64,000 bases of DNA from Acidobacteriota bacterium (GTDB lineage: Bacteria; Acidobacteriota; Terriglobia; Versatilivoradales; Versatilivoraceae). Location: contig JAPPDF010000080.1 in the NCBI GenBank assembly GCA_028875575.1, forward strand, positions 157,940-221,939. Reading direction: 5' to 3'. Below the pieces are notes generated by a model. The model searched no databases, was not told the origin of the DNA, and saw only the letters and a list, made by a program, of their open reading frames with translations. This document shows, piece by piece, positions 17,223 to 27,572 of the stretch; position 1 is the stretch's first letter, and each line of letters starts with the position of its first letter. The position numbers and the translations under genes are program-made.

Positions 17223-19946
17223 ATGGCTGTAACCCGCATTTCTCACCGATTGACCGTCCTGCTCTTGCAGGCCATCCTGGCTCCCTGCTTCGCCACCGGT
17301 GAACCCACCGATCCCATCTTTGAAAACGATGTCAAACCCCTGTTGCTGGCCCGATGTCAGGCCTGTCACTCGGAGGGAGAACAAACCAGCGGTTTTTCGG
17401 TGGCGAGCCTGCATTCGGTGATTTCCGGCGGGAACAAGCACGGCAAGGCGGTGCTGGCGGGCAATGCGGAGGCAAGCCCGCTCGTGCGCCTCCTCAAGGG
17501 ACAGATCAATCCCCGGATGCCACTGGGCGGAGTCCTGACGGAGAGCGAGATTGCCCGGATCGAAAGCTGGATTCGCAACCTGCAACCGACGGAAGGAGTT
17601 CAGGCCGAGGCCTGGATCTGGCCTTTCCAACAACCGGTCAAGACTGTTCCTCCCGAAGTCGGGAACTCCGGCTGGATACGCAATCCCATTGACCGCTTCA
17701 TCTTGCGCAGGCTGGAGCAAGAGAACGGGTTGGCGCCCGCCCCTCCCGCCTCCAGGCGGACGCTGGCGCGCCGCCTCTACCTGGACCTGATCGGGATGCC
17801 GCCCACGCCCGAGGCAATGCAGCGCTTTCTCAATGATCCTTCGCCCAACGCCTACGAAAAACTGGTGGACACCCTGTTGGCCGACGCCAGATACGGCGAG
17901 CGTTGGGGACGCCACTGGCTGGACCTGGTCCGATATGGAGAGTCGGACGGCATGGAAGGCGACATTCTCATAGGGAATGCCTGGCGCTATCGGGATTGGG
18001 TGATCGAGGCCTTCAATTCCGATCTGCCCTATGATCGGTTTGTCATGCTTCAAGTGGCGGGCGGAGACGAGCACAGCCGCAAGGCCTGGTACAAGCCGGA
18101 AATTCAGGGACATATTCCCGCGGGTTTCCTGCGGTTGGCGCCCTGGGATCTCGGCAACCTGGCGTCCGAACAACTGAGGCAGGACTTCCTGGATGAAGTC
18201 ACCACGGCGACGGGCTCCATCTTCCTGGGGTTGACCCTCGGCTGCGCCCGCTGTCACGACCACAAATACGATCCCATTCCCGCCAGGGACTACTTTCGCT
18301 TCCAGGCATTCTTCAACGCCATCCGGGTCCCGCTGCCACGCAACACCTCAGGCATTCCACCCGAAGAATTCATCGTCCCCTACCAGGATCCTCATTTCAG
18401 GACCCTGGCCGAATCCAAGATCGAACAGTACCGGGAGCGCCTCGAAAACGGAGCGGAAAAGCAGGAGTTGGAGGCGCTCGAACAGGCGCTTCTCGACAAG
18501 TTGATCTCAAAGAAAGTGTCGGAGGCAGCTTCGGACAAACTCACCGCCAAGGACCTTGAGCTCGAATTCTCACGGAAGGACCAGAACGTCTTTTCCGCCG
18601 AGGAAAAGGCGGAATATGACCACCTGAAGGAGACAGCCGGACGCACACTGGAGCAGAAAGACCACAGCGCCCTGGCTCGCTATGAAGAATGGCTCCTTGA
18701 AAAGCTCACCGCGGCCTATGCCGCCGGGACCACCGATCCACCGGGGCGTTTCCGGGCGCTGACGCTGGCGGATGTCCGGGCTGAAGCCCGCCGGGTGAAT
18801 CGCCCCTCCAAATACTTTACCCGGGAGGAGAAACAGCGGCATCTCGATCTTTCCGACACCATGGAGGTCCTGCGGCGCCGGCTGTTGCGCTGGAGGCCGC
18901 TGGCCCTGACGGTGACCAACGTGATCGGTCCTCCCCTGGGGCCGGGAATCCCGGCAACCCGCGTGCTGAAGGGCGGGGATTACCGGCAACCCGGAGAGGC
19001 GGTCGAGCCGGGATTCCCCAGCGCCATCAGCGGAAGCGATGCCGCGGCCGTGCTGGAAAAGGACCGCTACCGCCAGTATCCGACCCGGGGCCGGCGGATG
19101 ACGCTGGCCAGGTGGATCGCCAGTCCGCGGAATCCGCTCACCGCCCGGGTGATGGTCAACCGTATCTGGCAGCAGCACTTCGGACGCGGCATCGTGGGAA
19201 CTTCCAGCGACTTCGGCAAGAACGGCGACCGCCCCACCCACCCCGCACTGCTGGATTGGCTGGCGGTACGCTTCGTGAAAGAAGACTGGAGCGTGAAAGC
19301 CATGCATCGGCTCATGGTAACCAGCAGCACTTACCGCCAGGCGGCGGACAATCCAGGGGTCGGTGGCGCATCCCTGGATCCGGAGAATCGCCTGTTGTGG
19401 CGCTTCAACCGCCGCCGGCTCGAGGCCGAGGCCATCCGGGACAGCATTCTGTCTGCCAGCGGCCGCTTGAATCTGGAGCGAAGAGGGCCCAGCGTCTTTC
19501 CGCCCTTGCCGGAAGACATGAAGGATCTGAGCCGCCCCGCGCGATCCGGCGGGTCCATGTGGGAGCCCAACGAAAGTGAACCTGACGCCCGGCGACGCTC
19601 GGTCTACATCTTTCAGAGGCGGTCGCTCCCGCTGCCCATGATGGCCTCGTTCGATGCTCCCGTCTTCAACGAATCCTGTGAACGGCGCAGCGTCACCACC
19701 ACTCCCCTGCAGGCCCTTTCGATGATGAACGGCCGGCTGGTGAACGAGGAAGCGGCTCATCTGGCGACCCGCGTGGCAAGAGAAGCCGGGGGCCGGCGGA
19801 AGGATCGGGTGGCCCAACTGTTCGAGATCGCGTTGAACCGCCCGCCCGACCCGGCCGAGCAGCAGCAATTCGTGGAGTTCCAGGGATCTCTGGAAGCCCT
19901 TTGCCGGGTCATGCTCAATTCCAACGAGTTTTTGTTCATGGACTGA
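17223..19946 (+). CDS. Planctomycete-type cytochrome c / DUF1549 / DUF1553 protein, exported
   Basis: A 907-residue secreted protein with a hydrophobic N-terminus ([14 protein letters not shown]). A haem-binding CQACH is at residues 45-49 in a planctomycete-type cytochrome domain. DUF1549 follows (about 150-360) and includes a second CARCH motif near residue 342. A charged helical stretch spans about 400-520. DUF1553 (about 620-880) contains [13 protein letters not shown] and [13 protein letters not shown]. These proteins occur in Planctomycetes, Verrucomicrobia and Acidobacteria, nearly always beside a DUF1501 gene as here (61 bp downstream); a role in polysaccharide or sulfated-polymer breakdown is suspected but unproved. 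Confidence 0.95.
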   Translation: MAVTRISHRLTVLLLQAILAPCFATGEPTDPIFENDVKPLLLARCQACHSEGEQTSGFSVASLHSVISGGNKHGKAVLAGNAEASPLVRLLKGQINPRMPLGGVLTESEIARIESWIRNLQPTEGVQAEAWIWPFQQPVKTVPPEVGNSGWIRNPIDRFILRRLEQENGLAPAPPASRRTLARRLYLDLIGMPPTPEAMQRFLNDPSPNAYEKLVDTLLADARYGERWGRHWLDLVRYGESDGMEGDILIGNAWRYRDWVIEAFNSDLPYDRFVMLQVAGGDEHSRKAWYKPEIQGHIPAGFLRLAPWDLGNLASEQLRQDFLDEVTTATGSIFLGLTLGCARCHDHKYDPIPARDYFRFQAFFNAIRVPLPRNTSGIPPEEFIVPYQDPHFRTLAESKIEQYRERLENGAEKQELEALEQALLDKLISKKVSEAASDKLTAKDLELEFSRKDQNVFSAEEKAEYDHLKETAGRTLEQKDHSALARYEEWLLEKLTAAYAAGTTDPPGRFRALTLADVRAEARRVNRPSKYFTREEKQRHLDLSDTMEVLRRRLLRWRPLALTVTNVIGPPLGPGIPATRVLKGGDYRQPGEAVEPGFPSAISGSDAAAVLEKDRYRQYPTRGRRMTLARWIASPRNPLTARVMVNRIWQQHFGRGIVGTSSDFGKNGDRPTHPALLDWLAVRFVKEDWSVKAMHRLMVTSSTYRQAADNPGVGGASLDPENRLLWRFNRRRLEAEAIRDSILSASGRLNLERRGPSVFPPLPEDMKDLSRPARSGGSMWEPNESEPDARRRSVYIFQRRSLPLPMMASFDAPVFNESCERRSVTTTPLQALSMMNGRLVNEEAAHLATRVAREAGGRRKDRVAQLFEIALNRPPDPAEQQQFVEFQGSLEALCRVMLNSNEFLFMD

Positions 19947-20006
19947 GTTGAGGTAAAATAGCTTCCACAAAATCCGATCCGAAGGCACCCTCACAGGGAT
20001 TTCACC

Positions 20007-21434
20007 ATGAGCCCTCTACCCTCCCGCAGAGCGTTTTTGAAGAACTCCTATCTGGGCCTAGGCAGCCTGGCACTGATGGATCTGCTGGCAGGCGATGCGG
20101 GCGCCTCGGCCGATTCGGCCGAGAATCCGCTGTTGCCCAAGCCGGCTCACTTGCCCGCCAGGGCCAAGCGCTGCATCTTTCTCTTCATGGAAGGTGGAGT
20201 GAGCCAGATGGACACCTTCGAGTACCGGCCGGTCCTCGACAAGTATGCAGGGCAGCAGATGCCCTCGGTCCGCGGGACCGATCTGGACGTGGCCAGCCTC
20301 GGAACCGCCCACAACCGAATCATCCCTTCCCCCTTCAGCTTCGCCCGACACGGCCAGTCGGGTCGCTGGATGTCGGAACTGCTACCCCACCTCTCGACCT
20401 GTGTCGACGACATGGCCTTTCTCCATGGTGTCACGGTCGACAGCAGCAATCACGCTCCGGCTGTCTATCATTCCCTGACGGGACAGATCCTTCCCGGCGG
20501 AGCGGCCATCGGGGCATGGATGACCTATGGTCTGGGGAGCGAAAACCGGAATCTGCCCGGCTTCATTGTGCTGGGACAGGGGGCTCCCGCGGTGGGCGGC
20601 GCTTCCCAGTGGAGTCACGGTTTCCTGCCGGCCATCCACCAGGGCACGCTCTTCCGACCGGGTTCCAATCCCATCGCCGATCTGCACCCGCCGGCCGGAA
20701 CCTCTGCGAGCAGCCGGCGCAACGAGCTTGACCTGCTGAAATGGCTCAACCAGCGGCACGCCGGCCAGCGCACCCGGACCGGAGAACTCGAAGCGCGAAT
20801 TGCCGCCTACGAGATGGCCTTCCAGATGCAGAGCGCGGCGCCGGAGTTGATCGATCTCTCCGGGGAATCGGAAGCCACCAGAAAGCTCTACGGGCTCGAT
20901 GACCCGGTCGCGGGCACCTTCGGCCGCCAGTGCCTGATGGCCCGCCGCATGGTGGAGCGGGGGGTTCGCTTCGTCAAGCTCCTTCACGGCAAGGGCAAAC
21001 CCTGGGACCAGCACGGGGATCTGGCCGGCCGCCTGCCGGTCTTGTGTCATGAAGTCGATCAGCCCATTGCCGGCCTGTTGAAGGACCTGAAATCCCGGGG
21101 AATGCTGGAAGAGACCCTGGTGGTGTGGGCCTCGGAGATGGGAAGGACTCCCTTCGATTCCAACGTGGTATCGGACAAACCCGGAAGAGACCACAATCGC
21201 TTTGGGCTGGTCATGTGGATGGCGGGCGGAGACGTGCGCCCCGGAGCCACTTTCGGAGAGACCGACGAATTCGCGCTCCGCAGCTCCGGAGAGTCTCTAC
21301 CGGTGCGTGACGTGCACGCCACCCTTCTTCGCCTGATGGGGCTGGATCAGCACCAGTTGACCTTCCTCCATGCCGGGCGCTTCAAACGGCTCACCGACAT
21401 TGGCGGACGGGTCATCGACGAAATCCTGCTTTAA
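20007..21434 (+). CDS. DUF1501-domain protein, Tat-exported
   Basis: A 475-residue protein with a Tat signal SRRAFLK at residues 6-12, a hydrophobic stretch and an Ala-rich cleavage region (GDAGASADS). The body is the DUF1501 family, an alkaline-phosphatase/sulfatase-like fold; visible patterns include FMEGGVSQMDTFEY, SSNHAPAVYHSLTG, WDQHGDL and GRDHNRFG with candidate metal-binding Asp/His. It follows the DUF1549/DUF1553 gene by 61 bp, the standard pair. Export through Tat implies folding, perhaps with metal, before export. Substrate unknown. Confidence 0.95.
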   Translation: MSPLPSRRAFLKNSYLGLGSLALMDLLAGDAGASADSAENPLLPKPAHLPARAKRCIFLFMEGGVSQMDTFEYRPVLDKYAGQQMPSVRGTDLDVASLGTAHNRIIPSPFSFARHGQSGRWMSELLPHLSTCVDDMAFLHGVTVDSSNHAPAVYHSLTGQILPGGAAIGAWMTYGLGSENRNLPGFIVLGQGAPAVGGASQWSHGFLPAIHQGTLFRPGSNPIADLHPPAGTSASSRRNELDLLKWLNQRHAGQRTRTGELEARIAAYEMAFQMQSAAPELIDLSGESEATRKLYGLDDPVAGTFGRQCLMARRMVERGVRFVKLLHGKGKPWDQHGDLAGRLPVLCHEVDQPIAGLLKDLKSRGMLEETLVVWASEMGRTPFDSNVVSDKPGRDHNRFGLVMWMAGGDVRPGATFGETDEFALRSSGESLPVRDVHATLLRLMGLDQHQLTFLHAGRFKRLTDIGGRVIDEILL

Positions 21435-21448
21435 ACGGAAAAGAGAAT

Positions 21449-22885
21449 CTACCGCGTCAGCACGAAAGAATAGAGCTTGGCTCTCTGCAGGACAAACCTC
21501 AGACGAACCGATCGCCCGGCCAGGTCTTCCAGTCGCTTCGGTTCGTCAAAATGCACCTCGCCGTCGGTCACGTCGCCCTCTACAGGCCGGCTCCTGGCCA
21601 AGATCTCCCCCTGGTCACCGATGACTGCCACCTTCACTCGACCGGATTCCGAGTCCGCCGTCAGGCGCAAGCCACCTCGCCACCTCAGCGGTTTGGTCAC
21701 TAAGGTTGCCTGCCTGCCGGGATCGACCGGCTCATAGCCGGCCCACCCATCCAGACGTAGCGTTGCCAAACAAAATGCCCCCTCACGCCAATCGCGGTGG
21801 GCACCGTTGGAGCCACCGTAGTAGATACGGATCTCCTCCCGGGTGACAACGGGAGCGTTGGCGGCATACACGCAGCCCCAGTCATAGCTTCCTTTGACGG
21901 CAGAGTTTGGAATCAGGGGAGTGCCCGGATCGATCCGTTCCCAGTGAATCGTATCGGGACTCCAGGTCAGCTCGCAATGAACGCGATCTTCGTTGCGCCG
22001 GATGATCATGACCAAACCCAGGTAGACTCCACCGTAGCGAAACACTTCCATGGCATAGGTCTGGTTTTCCGGGTCTCCCCGAAGCACTTCCACCGCCTTG
22101 GTCCACTTGAGAAAGTCGGAACTCTCGGTTCGAGCCACGATCCTTTCACCTTCATAGAGCCGGGTCATGGCCACATAGCGGTTCAGTTCAGGTGCCCACC
22201 AGGCGTTATTGTGGGTGTCACCGTTGGCCTCCACCTCGGGGCAGGCGACCGGCTCGCTCCACAGCAACCCATCATCCGAAAACCGGACCGCCACTCCCGG
22301 CTTCCATTTCCGAATCCAGTTTCCCCCGTAAAACATCTTGTAAAGGCGCTGGGGGTCTCGCGAATCCTTGAGGATGCCGGCGCCGTGCACGCCCCGCAGC
22401 AACAGGTTGTTGGCCTTGCTGCCCTCGAAATCCACCAGGTTCAACTCGGGCTTGGTCCATGTCAGACCATCTTTGCTGACGGCATAGCAGATGCCGAATT
22501 CACGATCATAGGGACGGTAGGGCACCAAGTGCCTCTGCTCGCGCGGAGTCTTCCTGACCAGCGGATCTGCGATGAAGGGGTTGTACCAGCATCGGTAGAT
22601 TTTCTGCTCATCATCGTAAATGACGTTCGCGTACAGGTTGTCGAAACGCTGCTCCCAGGGCTTGTCTTCGCCAAAGAGCGGATTGGCTGGATGCTTGCTG
22701 ACGGTCCCCACAGCCAGACGGAGGTTGTGCTTCTCTTCGAGGATGCGGCTGTCGAGCAGGAGGTAGCGGAAGCGAGAGGAATCGTCCTCCGGCGTCCGTG
22801 GAATTGGCGGATTGTCAGCTGATAGACATCCCGCCAGGAGATAGCCGGCTGTCATAAGCGTCAGGACTGCAAACAGTGGTTGCAT
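21449..22885 (-). CDS. Lipoprotein with glycosidase-like beta-propeller (GH32/43/130-like)
   Basis: A 478-residue protein. The lipobox LAGC at residues 17-20 predicts a lipoprotein. Repeated blade-like patterns such as DEQKIYRCWYNPF, SKDGLTWTKPEL, FSDDGLLWSEPV and SPDTIHWERIDPGT are those of five-bladed propeller glycosidases, and RIYYGGSNGAHRDW resembles the fifth blade. The final 100 residues look like a beta-sandwich. Exact family and catalytic acids cannot be fixed by eye. It ends 15 bp from the convergent DUF1501 gene. Confidence 0.8.
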   Translation of the reverse strand: MQPLFAVLTLMTAGYLLAGCLSADNPPIPRTPEDDSSRFRYLLLDSRILEEKHNLRLAVGTVSKHPANPLFGEDKPWEQRFDNLYANVIYDDEQKIYRCWYNPFIADPLVRKTPREQRHLVPYRPYDREFGICYAVSKDGLTWTKPELNLVDFEGSKANNLLLRGVHGAGILKDSRDPQRLYKMFYGGNWIRKWKPGVAVRFSDDGLLWSEPVACPEVEANGDTHNNAWWAPELNRYVAMTRLYEGERIVARTESSDFLKWTKAVEVLRGDPENQTYAMEVFRYGGVYLGLVMIIRRNEDRVHCELTWSPDTIHWERIDPGTPLIPNSAVKGSYDWGCVYAANAPVVTREEIRIYYGGSNGAHRDWREGAFCLATLRLDGWAGYEPVDPGRQATLVTKPLRWRGGLRLTADSESGRVKVAVIGDQGEILARSRPVEGDVTDGEVHFDEPKRLEDLAGRSVRLRFVLQRAKLYSFVLTR

Positions 22886-22984
22886 AACTGCGTCGTCGCT
22901 CCTTGAATCCGGCGCCGTTGCGCACAGAAATACGGCAACGCTACTATCTGAGACAGAACACCCGTTCAGAAGCCGCGGGCGGGG

Positions 22985-23935
22985 TCAGCCGCGGGCCGGA
23001 CCGAAGGCCGACCAGCCCAGCAGGTAGCGGGCGTGGGGTGGGTAGCGATCCACGATATCGTCAGGAACGCTGCGGGTATAGTCGGTGAAGGGTTTGATCC
23101 AGGCGCGAATGAAATTCCCCAGCACGGCCCGCCGGGGGCCGTCCGTCAGGTTGGTTCCGGCCCGGTGCCAGGTCTGGGAAAACCAGATCGCCAAGCTGCC
23201 GGCAGGGGCCGTCAGCGCCACCTCGCCTTCGACCGCATCGTAGGTCCAGGGCGGCTTCCTGCCGCTGAGGTGGGTGCCGGCCACCACTCGGGTAGCTCCG
23301 TTTTCCACGGTGAAGTCGTCCAGCATCCAGCCGATGGCGATAGCCATGGGGATGGTGGGGAGTGGCTCGGGGACCATGGTGAATGGCGAATCGACATGCC
23401 AGTAGGAAGGTTCCGAATGGGGGCCGATACGGGTGGCGGCCATATCGGACAGCACGCAATCCTTCCCCAGCAGTTCGCCCATGATCTGCCGCAGAATGGG
23501 ATGGTCGAACAGACGGTCACAGCCGATCAGCTTGGCCGGAAGGTTGAAGCAGCGCTGCATGCGGCCTTCGTCCAGGAGCAGGGGGATGTGGAGAAAATTG
23601 TGGTTCACCTCTTCCGCTGGCACCGGCCAGGGAGTATCGTGATTGAGAGCCCTGGTGTGGCGGATCCTCTTCATGACCCGGCTTAGCTCTTCCGCACCTA
23701 CCTTGTAGGTTCTGGCCAGGTAGGCTTCGATTTCAGCATCGTCGGGAGATTCCGGGCCGTCTCCCGGATCGAAGTGAAATTCGCGCTCCCGGGCCATGAG
23801 CCGGTCACAATCCGCAATGAGCTGCTGCAGTTCCTTTCCTCGGAAGACCCGGTCGAAAATCACATACCCTTGCTGCTTCAGAAATTCACCACCTTCCTGC
23901 AACTGTTCCGGGTCAAAGACCTTGCAAGCATCCAT
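22985..23935 (-). CDS. Phytanoyl-CoA dioxygenase-family Fe(II)/2-oxoglutarate oxygenase
   Basis: A 316-residue member of the PhyH family. The iron-binding HxD is in YWHVDSPFT, the distal His in SQTWHRAGTN, and the 2-oxoglutarate-binding Arg in GPRRAVLGNF. The central MAIAIGWMLDDFTVENGATRVVAGTHL is the conserved PhyH core. These enzymes hydroxylate or demethylate small organic substrates; many uncharacterised members occur in scavenging bacteria. It is transcribed toward the propeller lipoprotein gene (99 bp apart). Confidence 0.93.
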   Translation of the reverse strand: MDACKVFDPEQLQEGGEFLKQQGYVIFDRVFRGKELQQLIADCDRLMAREREFHFDPGDGPESPDDAEIEAYLARTYKVGAEELSRVMKRIRHTRALNHDTPWPVPAEEVNHNFLHIPLLLDEGRMQRCFNLPAKLIGCDRLFDHPILRQIMGELLGKDCVLSDMAATRIGPHSEPSYWHVDSPFTMVPEPLPTIPMAIAIGWMLDDFTVENGATRVVAGTHLSGRKPPWTYDAVEGEVALTAPAGSLAIWFSQTWHRAGTNLTDGPRRAVLGNFIRAWIKPFTDYTRSVPDDIVDRYPPHARYLLGWSAFGPARG

Positions 23936-24182
23936 CGTCGTGCCTCCCTTTGGACCTCCGGAGCAATATCGGCGACACCATCATACTCCTTCCGACGGCA
24001 GTTCTGCACCTCTCGAAGGCAGCTTCCTGAATGATTCCAACTTCAGCTCGGGTTTCCCGCGGGATTGGCGGGTTCTTGGTAAGGGAGTTGGCCGATTGAA
24101 AGGCTTATCGGCCCAGATTGGGGGAAATAGCCGTAGCTCTCAAGATCGACAATCGCCCTGCCAAGATGTTACCTTCCTTGAC

Positions 24183-24398
24183 ATGAAAACGGTGATTTCC
24201 ACCAAAGGCCGGATTGTCATACCGGTTGAATTGCCCAAGCACGACAACATCCAACCCGGCCAAGCCTTTGAAACTGAACGGGTGGATAAAGGTGAATATC
24301 GCCTGGTGCTTGCCGAAACACCGAAGAACCGGGGACTGGTGGATATTCTCCCGGCCTGTCCCGTGAAAGGCTGGTTCGTATCTATCGAAGAAAATTGA
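24183..24398 (+). CDS. AbrB/VapB-type antitoxin without visible toxin
   Basis: A 71-residue swapped-hairpin AbrB-type protein: MKTVISTKGRIVIPVELPKH is the DNA-binding part, and PVKGWFV near the end is the usual tail of the VapB group paired with PIN-domain toxins. The reading frame stops soon after this tail, and no PIN-domain frame follows in the 258 bp before the next gene. It may be an orphan antitoxin, or the remnant of a VapBC pair. Confidence 0.8.
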   Translation: MKTVISTKGRIVIPVELPKHDNIQPGQAFETERVDKGEYRLVLAETPKNRGLVDILPACPVKGWFVSIEEN

Positions 24399-24656
24399 AT
24401 ACCCCTCCGAACCCTACCGCCTTGAGCGTAACCCCATGGAAAGCACCGGACCCCACCCCCAGAAACCGGCCCACCCCTTACGCTCACAACCTTCCTGTTG
24501 CTTGCGGAATGCGGGACGGAATCCGCGTATAATCCAGACCCAGCGGAAAGACCTGTTTATTGCGTCGAGTCGAAGCGCGCAATTCCTGAGTCCTGAGCCT
24601 CTGGGCGTCCTGGAATTGACCCATCCCCCCCGGCGCGCAAGCGATCAGGAGCACAG

Positions 24657-26984
24657 ATGATGGAGAATGAAGCCAAACAATCTCCCGGCGGAGGCCGGGG
24701 GTCGGGCGGTCAGAGCCGGCGGGCCTTTCTGAAGTCCGGAACTCTGGCGGGAGCCGCAGGGCTGCTGACCCCCGCCTGCGGGCTGGAACAGGCAGGAAAG
24801 CGGGGTTCGACCACCGACAGGCAGTTCACTCCGGGACCCGACGACATCGTCCTGGAGAACCGGCAAGCCAGGTTGATCATCGGGGCGGACGGCATCGCCC
24901 GCAGCCTCTGGCACAAACAGACCGGCCAGGAGTGCCTGGCTCCCGGGACCGCGGCCCCCGCGTTTTCGGTGACCCAGTACCGTCCCTACGAGAACGAGCT
25001 GCAGCTCAGGTACCCCGCCAAATCCAGGACCTTCCCGGTTCGTTCGGTGCACCGGGAGGGGGATCGGCTGCTGCTGGAATTCGAGCTGGTGGATCATGAA
25101 ATCACCCTCAGGACCGGGGTCACCGAAGACTACTTCAGCTTTTCCGTGGAGAAGATCGAGTCGGCCAAAAAGCCGGGCTTTCGCCAGAAACGGCCGACTC
25201 CGCTCGACGAGGTGTGCCTGCTCCAGCTCCCGGTTCGGGACCGCAAACATTTCGGAGAGTGGCTGAACGTCCAGTGGGACGACTCGGTGGCGGTCTGCCT
25301 ACTGGGAACCGATCCCCACCCGCGCATCGACGGACTGGAACGGGACGGATACCACCTGATGCAGGCCGCGGCCGTACGGGGGGTCAAGCTGGAGGGGGTG
25401 GGAGCGGCGCTCGTCGTGACCGGCGCCGAGCGGATCCTGGACGGGGTAGCTCAGGTGGAGAAGGACTTCGACCTGCCTCCCGATGTGGAGAGTCGGCGGC
25501 GCAGGGAGTACCCCTACTCCTACTACTGGGTCAGTGACGTCACCCCCGCCAATATCGATCTCCACCTGGAATACGCCAGGCGAGGCGGATTCCGGACCTT
25601 CATGATCTACTACACCGCCTTCGCCCCGAACCCGGGCCACTATCGCTTTCGCAAGGACCGCTACCCGGAAGGCATACGCGACTTGCAGCGGATCGTCCGC
25701 AAGATCGAGGATGCCGGCCTGATTCCGGGACTCCATCACCACTACAACAAGGCCATCGGGCAGGACCCCTATATCACGCCCCGGCCAGACCCCCGCCTCA
25801 ACCTGAAGCGCACCTTTACCCTGGCCGGCGCCGTGGATACCTCGCAGACCGCAATCGAGGTCGAGGAAAATCCCGAAGGCTGCGAGCTGGACTCGGCGGT
25901 CAAGGTGCTGAAACTGGAGGAGGAACTGGTGGAATATGGCTCCTTCACCACCCAGCGCCCTTACCGCTTTATGGAATGCCGGAGGGGAGCGCTGGGAACC
26001 CGGGCCCGGCGACACCGGCCAGGACGCAAGTTCGGCCTGCTGGGAGAGGTCGCCGGCGTGGTCGGCGTCTACGACCAGAAGACCGGCATCCAGGAGGAGG
26101 TCGCCCAACGCCTGGGGAAGCTCTACGGCCGGGCCGGCTTCCGGTTCGCCTACTTCGACGGCGCCGAGGACGTCCCTCCGCCCTACTGGTTCAACGTCTC
26201 CCGCGCCCAGTGGCTCACCTGGAGGCAGATGAAGCCCGGACCGCTGTTTGCGGAAGGGGCCTGCAAGTCTCACTTCAGTTGGCACATCCTCACCCGGGGC
26301 AACGCCTTCGACATCTTCCGCCCGGAGGTCATGAAGGATGCCACCCGGGCCCATCCCTGCGAGGAGGCGCCCCGCATCGCCAAGGACTTTACCGGCCTCA
26401 ACTACGGGTGGATCGATTACTGGGAATCCTCGGCGGAGACCATGGGGACCCAACCGGACATGCTGGAATTCGTCACCAGCCGGGCCGCCGCCTGGGACTG
26501 CCCCATTTCCTTCCGTGGGCGGCTGGAGCTGTTTTCAAGACACCCCAGGACGCCGGACAATCTTGAAGTCCTGCGACGGTGGGAGGAGGTGAGGGTGAAC
26601 CGCTGGCTGACGCCGGCCCACCGGGAGGCCCTCAAGAATCTCGACCAGGAGCACACCCTGCTGCTGACGGCATCCGGAGAATTCGAGTTGGCGCCCTGCC
26701 GTCAGATCGAGCGAGCCGGCGGCGACCGGCTGCGCGCCTTCTACTTCGAGCACCAGGGAGCTTCCTGGATCGTCTACTGGCACACGGCGGGCAGCGGCCG
26801 GGTGGAACTGGAACTTCCGGGGGATAGCTTGCGTTTATGGCAGGACCCGGGGAAGGGCCCGGTGGCGTTTCGGTCCACGGGAGGCCGAGTGGACCTTCCG
26901 GCGGAGGGAAGGCGCTACCTGGAGTGCCCCGGTCTCTCCAGGGAACAGGTCATGCGAGCATTTCAGGAAGCCGGCCTAAGTTGA
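24657..26984 (+). CDS. Large Tat-exported lipoprotein, putative glycoside hydrolase-like barrel, function unknown
   Basis: A 775-residue protein with a Tat motif SRRAFLK (residues 20-26) and a lipobox-like LTPAC ending at Cys41. A beta-rich region (about 60-270) resembles the N-terminal sandwich of family 36/97-like glycosidases. A probable TIM barrel (about 280-640) includes YYWVSDVTPANIDLHLEYAR, FMIYYTAFAPN, LHHHYNKAIG and FAYFDGAEDVP, whose acidic residues could be catalytic. A small beta domain closes the protein. I do not recognise the family and assign no substrate. ATG codons at 24657 and 24660 are both possible. It stands alone between two intergenic regions. Confidence 0.8.
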   Translation: MMENEAKQSPGGGRGSGGQSRRAFLKSGTLAGAAGLLTPACGLEQAGKRGSTTDRQFTPGPDDIVLENRQARLIIGADGIARSLWHKQTGQECLAPGTAAPAFSVTQYRPYENELQLRYPAKSRTFPVRSVHREGDRLLLEFELVDHEITLRTGVTEDYFSFSVEKIESAKKPGFRQKRPTPLDEVCLLQLPVRDRKHFGEWLNVQWDDSVAVCLLGTDPHPRIDGLERDGYHLMQAAAVRGVKLEGVGAALVVTGAERILDGVAQVEKDFDLPPDVESRRRREYPYSYYWVSDVTPANIDLHLEYARRGGFRTFMIYYTAFAPNPGHYRFRKDRYPEGIRDLQRIVRKIEDAGLIPGLHHHYNKAIGQDPYITPRPDPRLNLKRTFTLAGAVDTSQTAIEVEENPEGCELDSAVKVLKLEEELVEYGSFTTQRPYRFMECRRGALGTRARRHRPGRKFGLLGEVAGVVGVYDQKTGIQEEVAQRLGKLYGRAGFRFAYFDGAEDVPPPYWFNVSRAQWLTWRQMKPGPLFAEGACKSHFSWHILTRGNAFDIFRPEVMKDATRAHPCEEAPRIAKDFTGLNYGWIDYWESSAETMGTQPDMLEFVTSRAAAWDCPISFRGRLELFSRHPRTPDNLEVLRRWEEVRVNRWLTPAHREALKNLDQEHTLLLTASGEFELAPCRQIERAGGDRLRAFYFEHQGASWIVYWHTAGSGRVELELPGDSLRLWQDPGKGPVAFRSTGGRVDLPAEGRRYLECPGLSREQVMRAFQEAGLS

Positions 26985-27073
26985 AACAAACGCTGCGTCT
27001 CAGGAAGCCGCAGCTTTGCGGCGTCGCGTATGCCCCCCTCCGCATCAGCCTTCGCCTGCGGCTCGGCTTCTGC

Positions 27074-27151
27074 GACTCCCCCTCAAGGGGGGAGTGATTC
27101 CTGAGGCTTGCATACAACGCACGAGCATCACTCCCCCCTGGAGGGGGAGTC
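27074..27151. repeat. 25-bp inverted repeat of GACTCCCCCTC type
   Basis: The arms at 27074-27098 and 27127-27151 are reverse complements with one mismatch. Each arm is itself nearly palindromic (CTCCCCCTC then GGGGGGAG). The right arm forms the beginning of the 125-bp repeat and is also present at its copy at 36603-36627. Confidence 0.75.
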
Positions 27152-27253
27152 GGTGAGACTAGGGCTCCGCCCGCAGTCGAACCGGTGGGGGGGGGGACGG
27201 AACCGGCGAGGTCGCCACATAGGAGATCCAGCCCGCCGTCGAGCCGCTGGGGC
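27126..27253 (+). repeat. 125-bp dispersed repeat, copy 1
   Basis: Shares GGTGAGAC, CCGCCCGCAGTCGAACCGG, a run of G, then ACGGAA, GGCGAG, CCACATAGGAGAT and GTCGAGCCG with copies at 36602-36728 and 50671-50777. Inside each copy, GCAGTCGAACCGG and GCCGTCGAGCCGG are spaced about 60 bp, so the unit looks like an old tandem duplication. Confidence 0.8.
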
Positions 27254-27448
27254 CCCAGTCTCCGGGGTTGGTACGAGGTCTCTGTTTCACCCGGCATGAT
27301 CCACCCGGCAGGCCAGGGGCCGACCTCGCATGAAACAGGACGGTTCTCGTGCAGGATTCAATAGTTGTCCCACCCGCCTCTCCGACAACGTTGGATCCTT
27401 CGGTCCTTCACCCTCCAACTGGCGATCCCTCCTGCCCACCCCTCATTT

Positions 27449-27462
27449 TTAGATCAGTCTAA
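27449..27462 (+). promoter_or_regulatory. DtxR/MntR-type operator palindrome
   Basis: TTAGATCAGTCTAA is a perfect inverted repeat (TTAGA and TCTAA around TCAG) with AT-rich flanks, set in GC-rich DNA 111 bp before the regulator start. It resembles DtxR/IdeR/MntR boxes (TTAGG or TTAGA half sites). TTGACA at 27481-27486 may be the -35 element just downstream. Autoregulation of the iron operon is inferred. Confidence 0.6.
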
Positions 27463-27572
27463 TAAAATTCCAAAGTGCTCTTGACAACCTGAAAAGAACA
27501 CATTGGACGCTTGCGAAGGGTGTCTTTTTCGGTTACTCTAAATTGGTATGAAAGCAAACGAAGGGTAATCCG

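Larger units (their letters stand above)
26985..27572. other. Repeat-rich intergenic region and regulator promoter
   Basis: No gene is visible. From left to right it holds a GC-rich inverted repeat (27074-27151), one copy of the 125-bp dispersed repeat (27126-27253), and then an AT-richer part with a DtxR-type palindrome (27449-27462) and TTGACA (27481-27486) ahead of the regulator gene. Confidence 0.6.

Noticed and set aside
27001-27300. Short frames rich in Pro, Gly and Arg within the 125-bp repeats.
   Set aside because: The same frames occur in every repeat copy without starts, ribosome-binding sites or conserved protein features.
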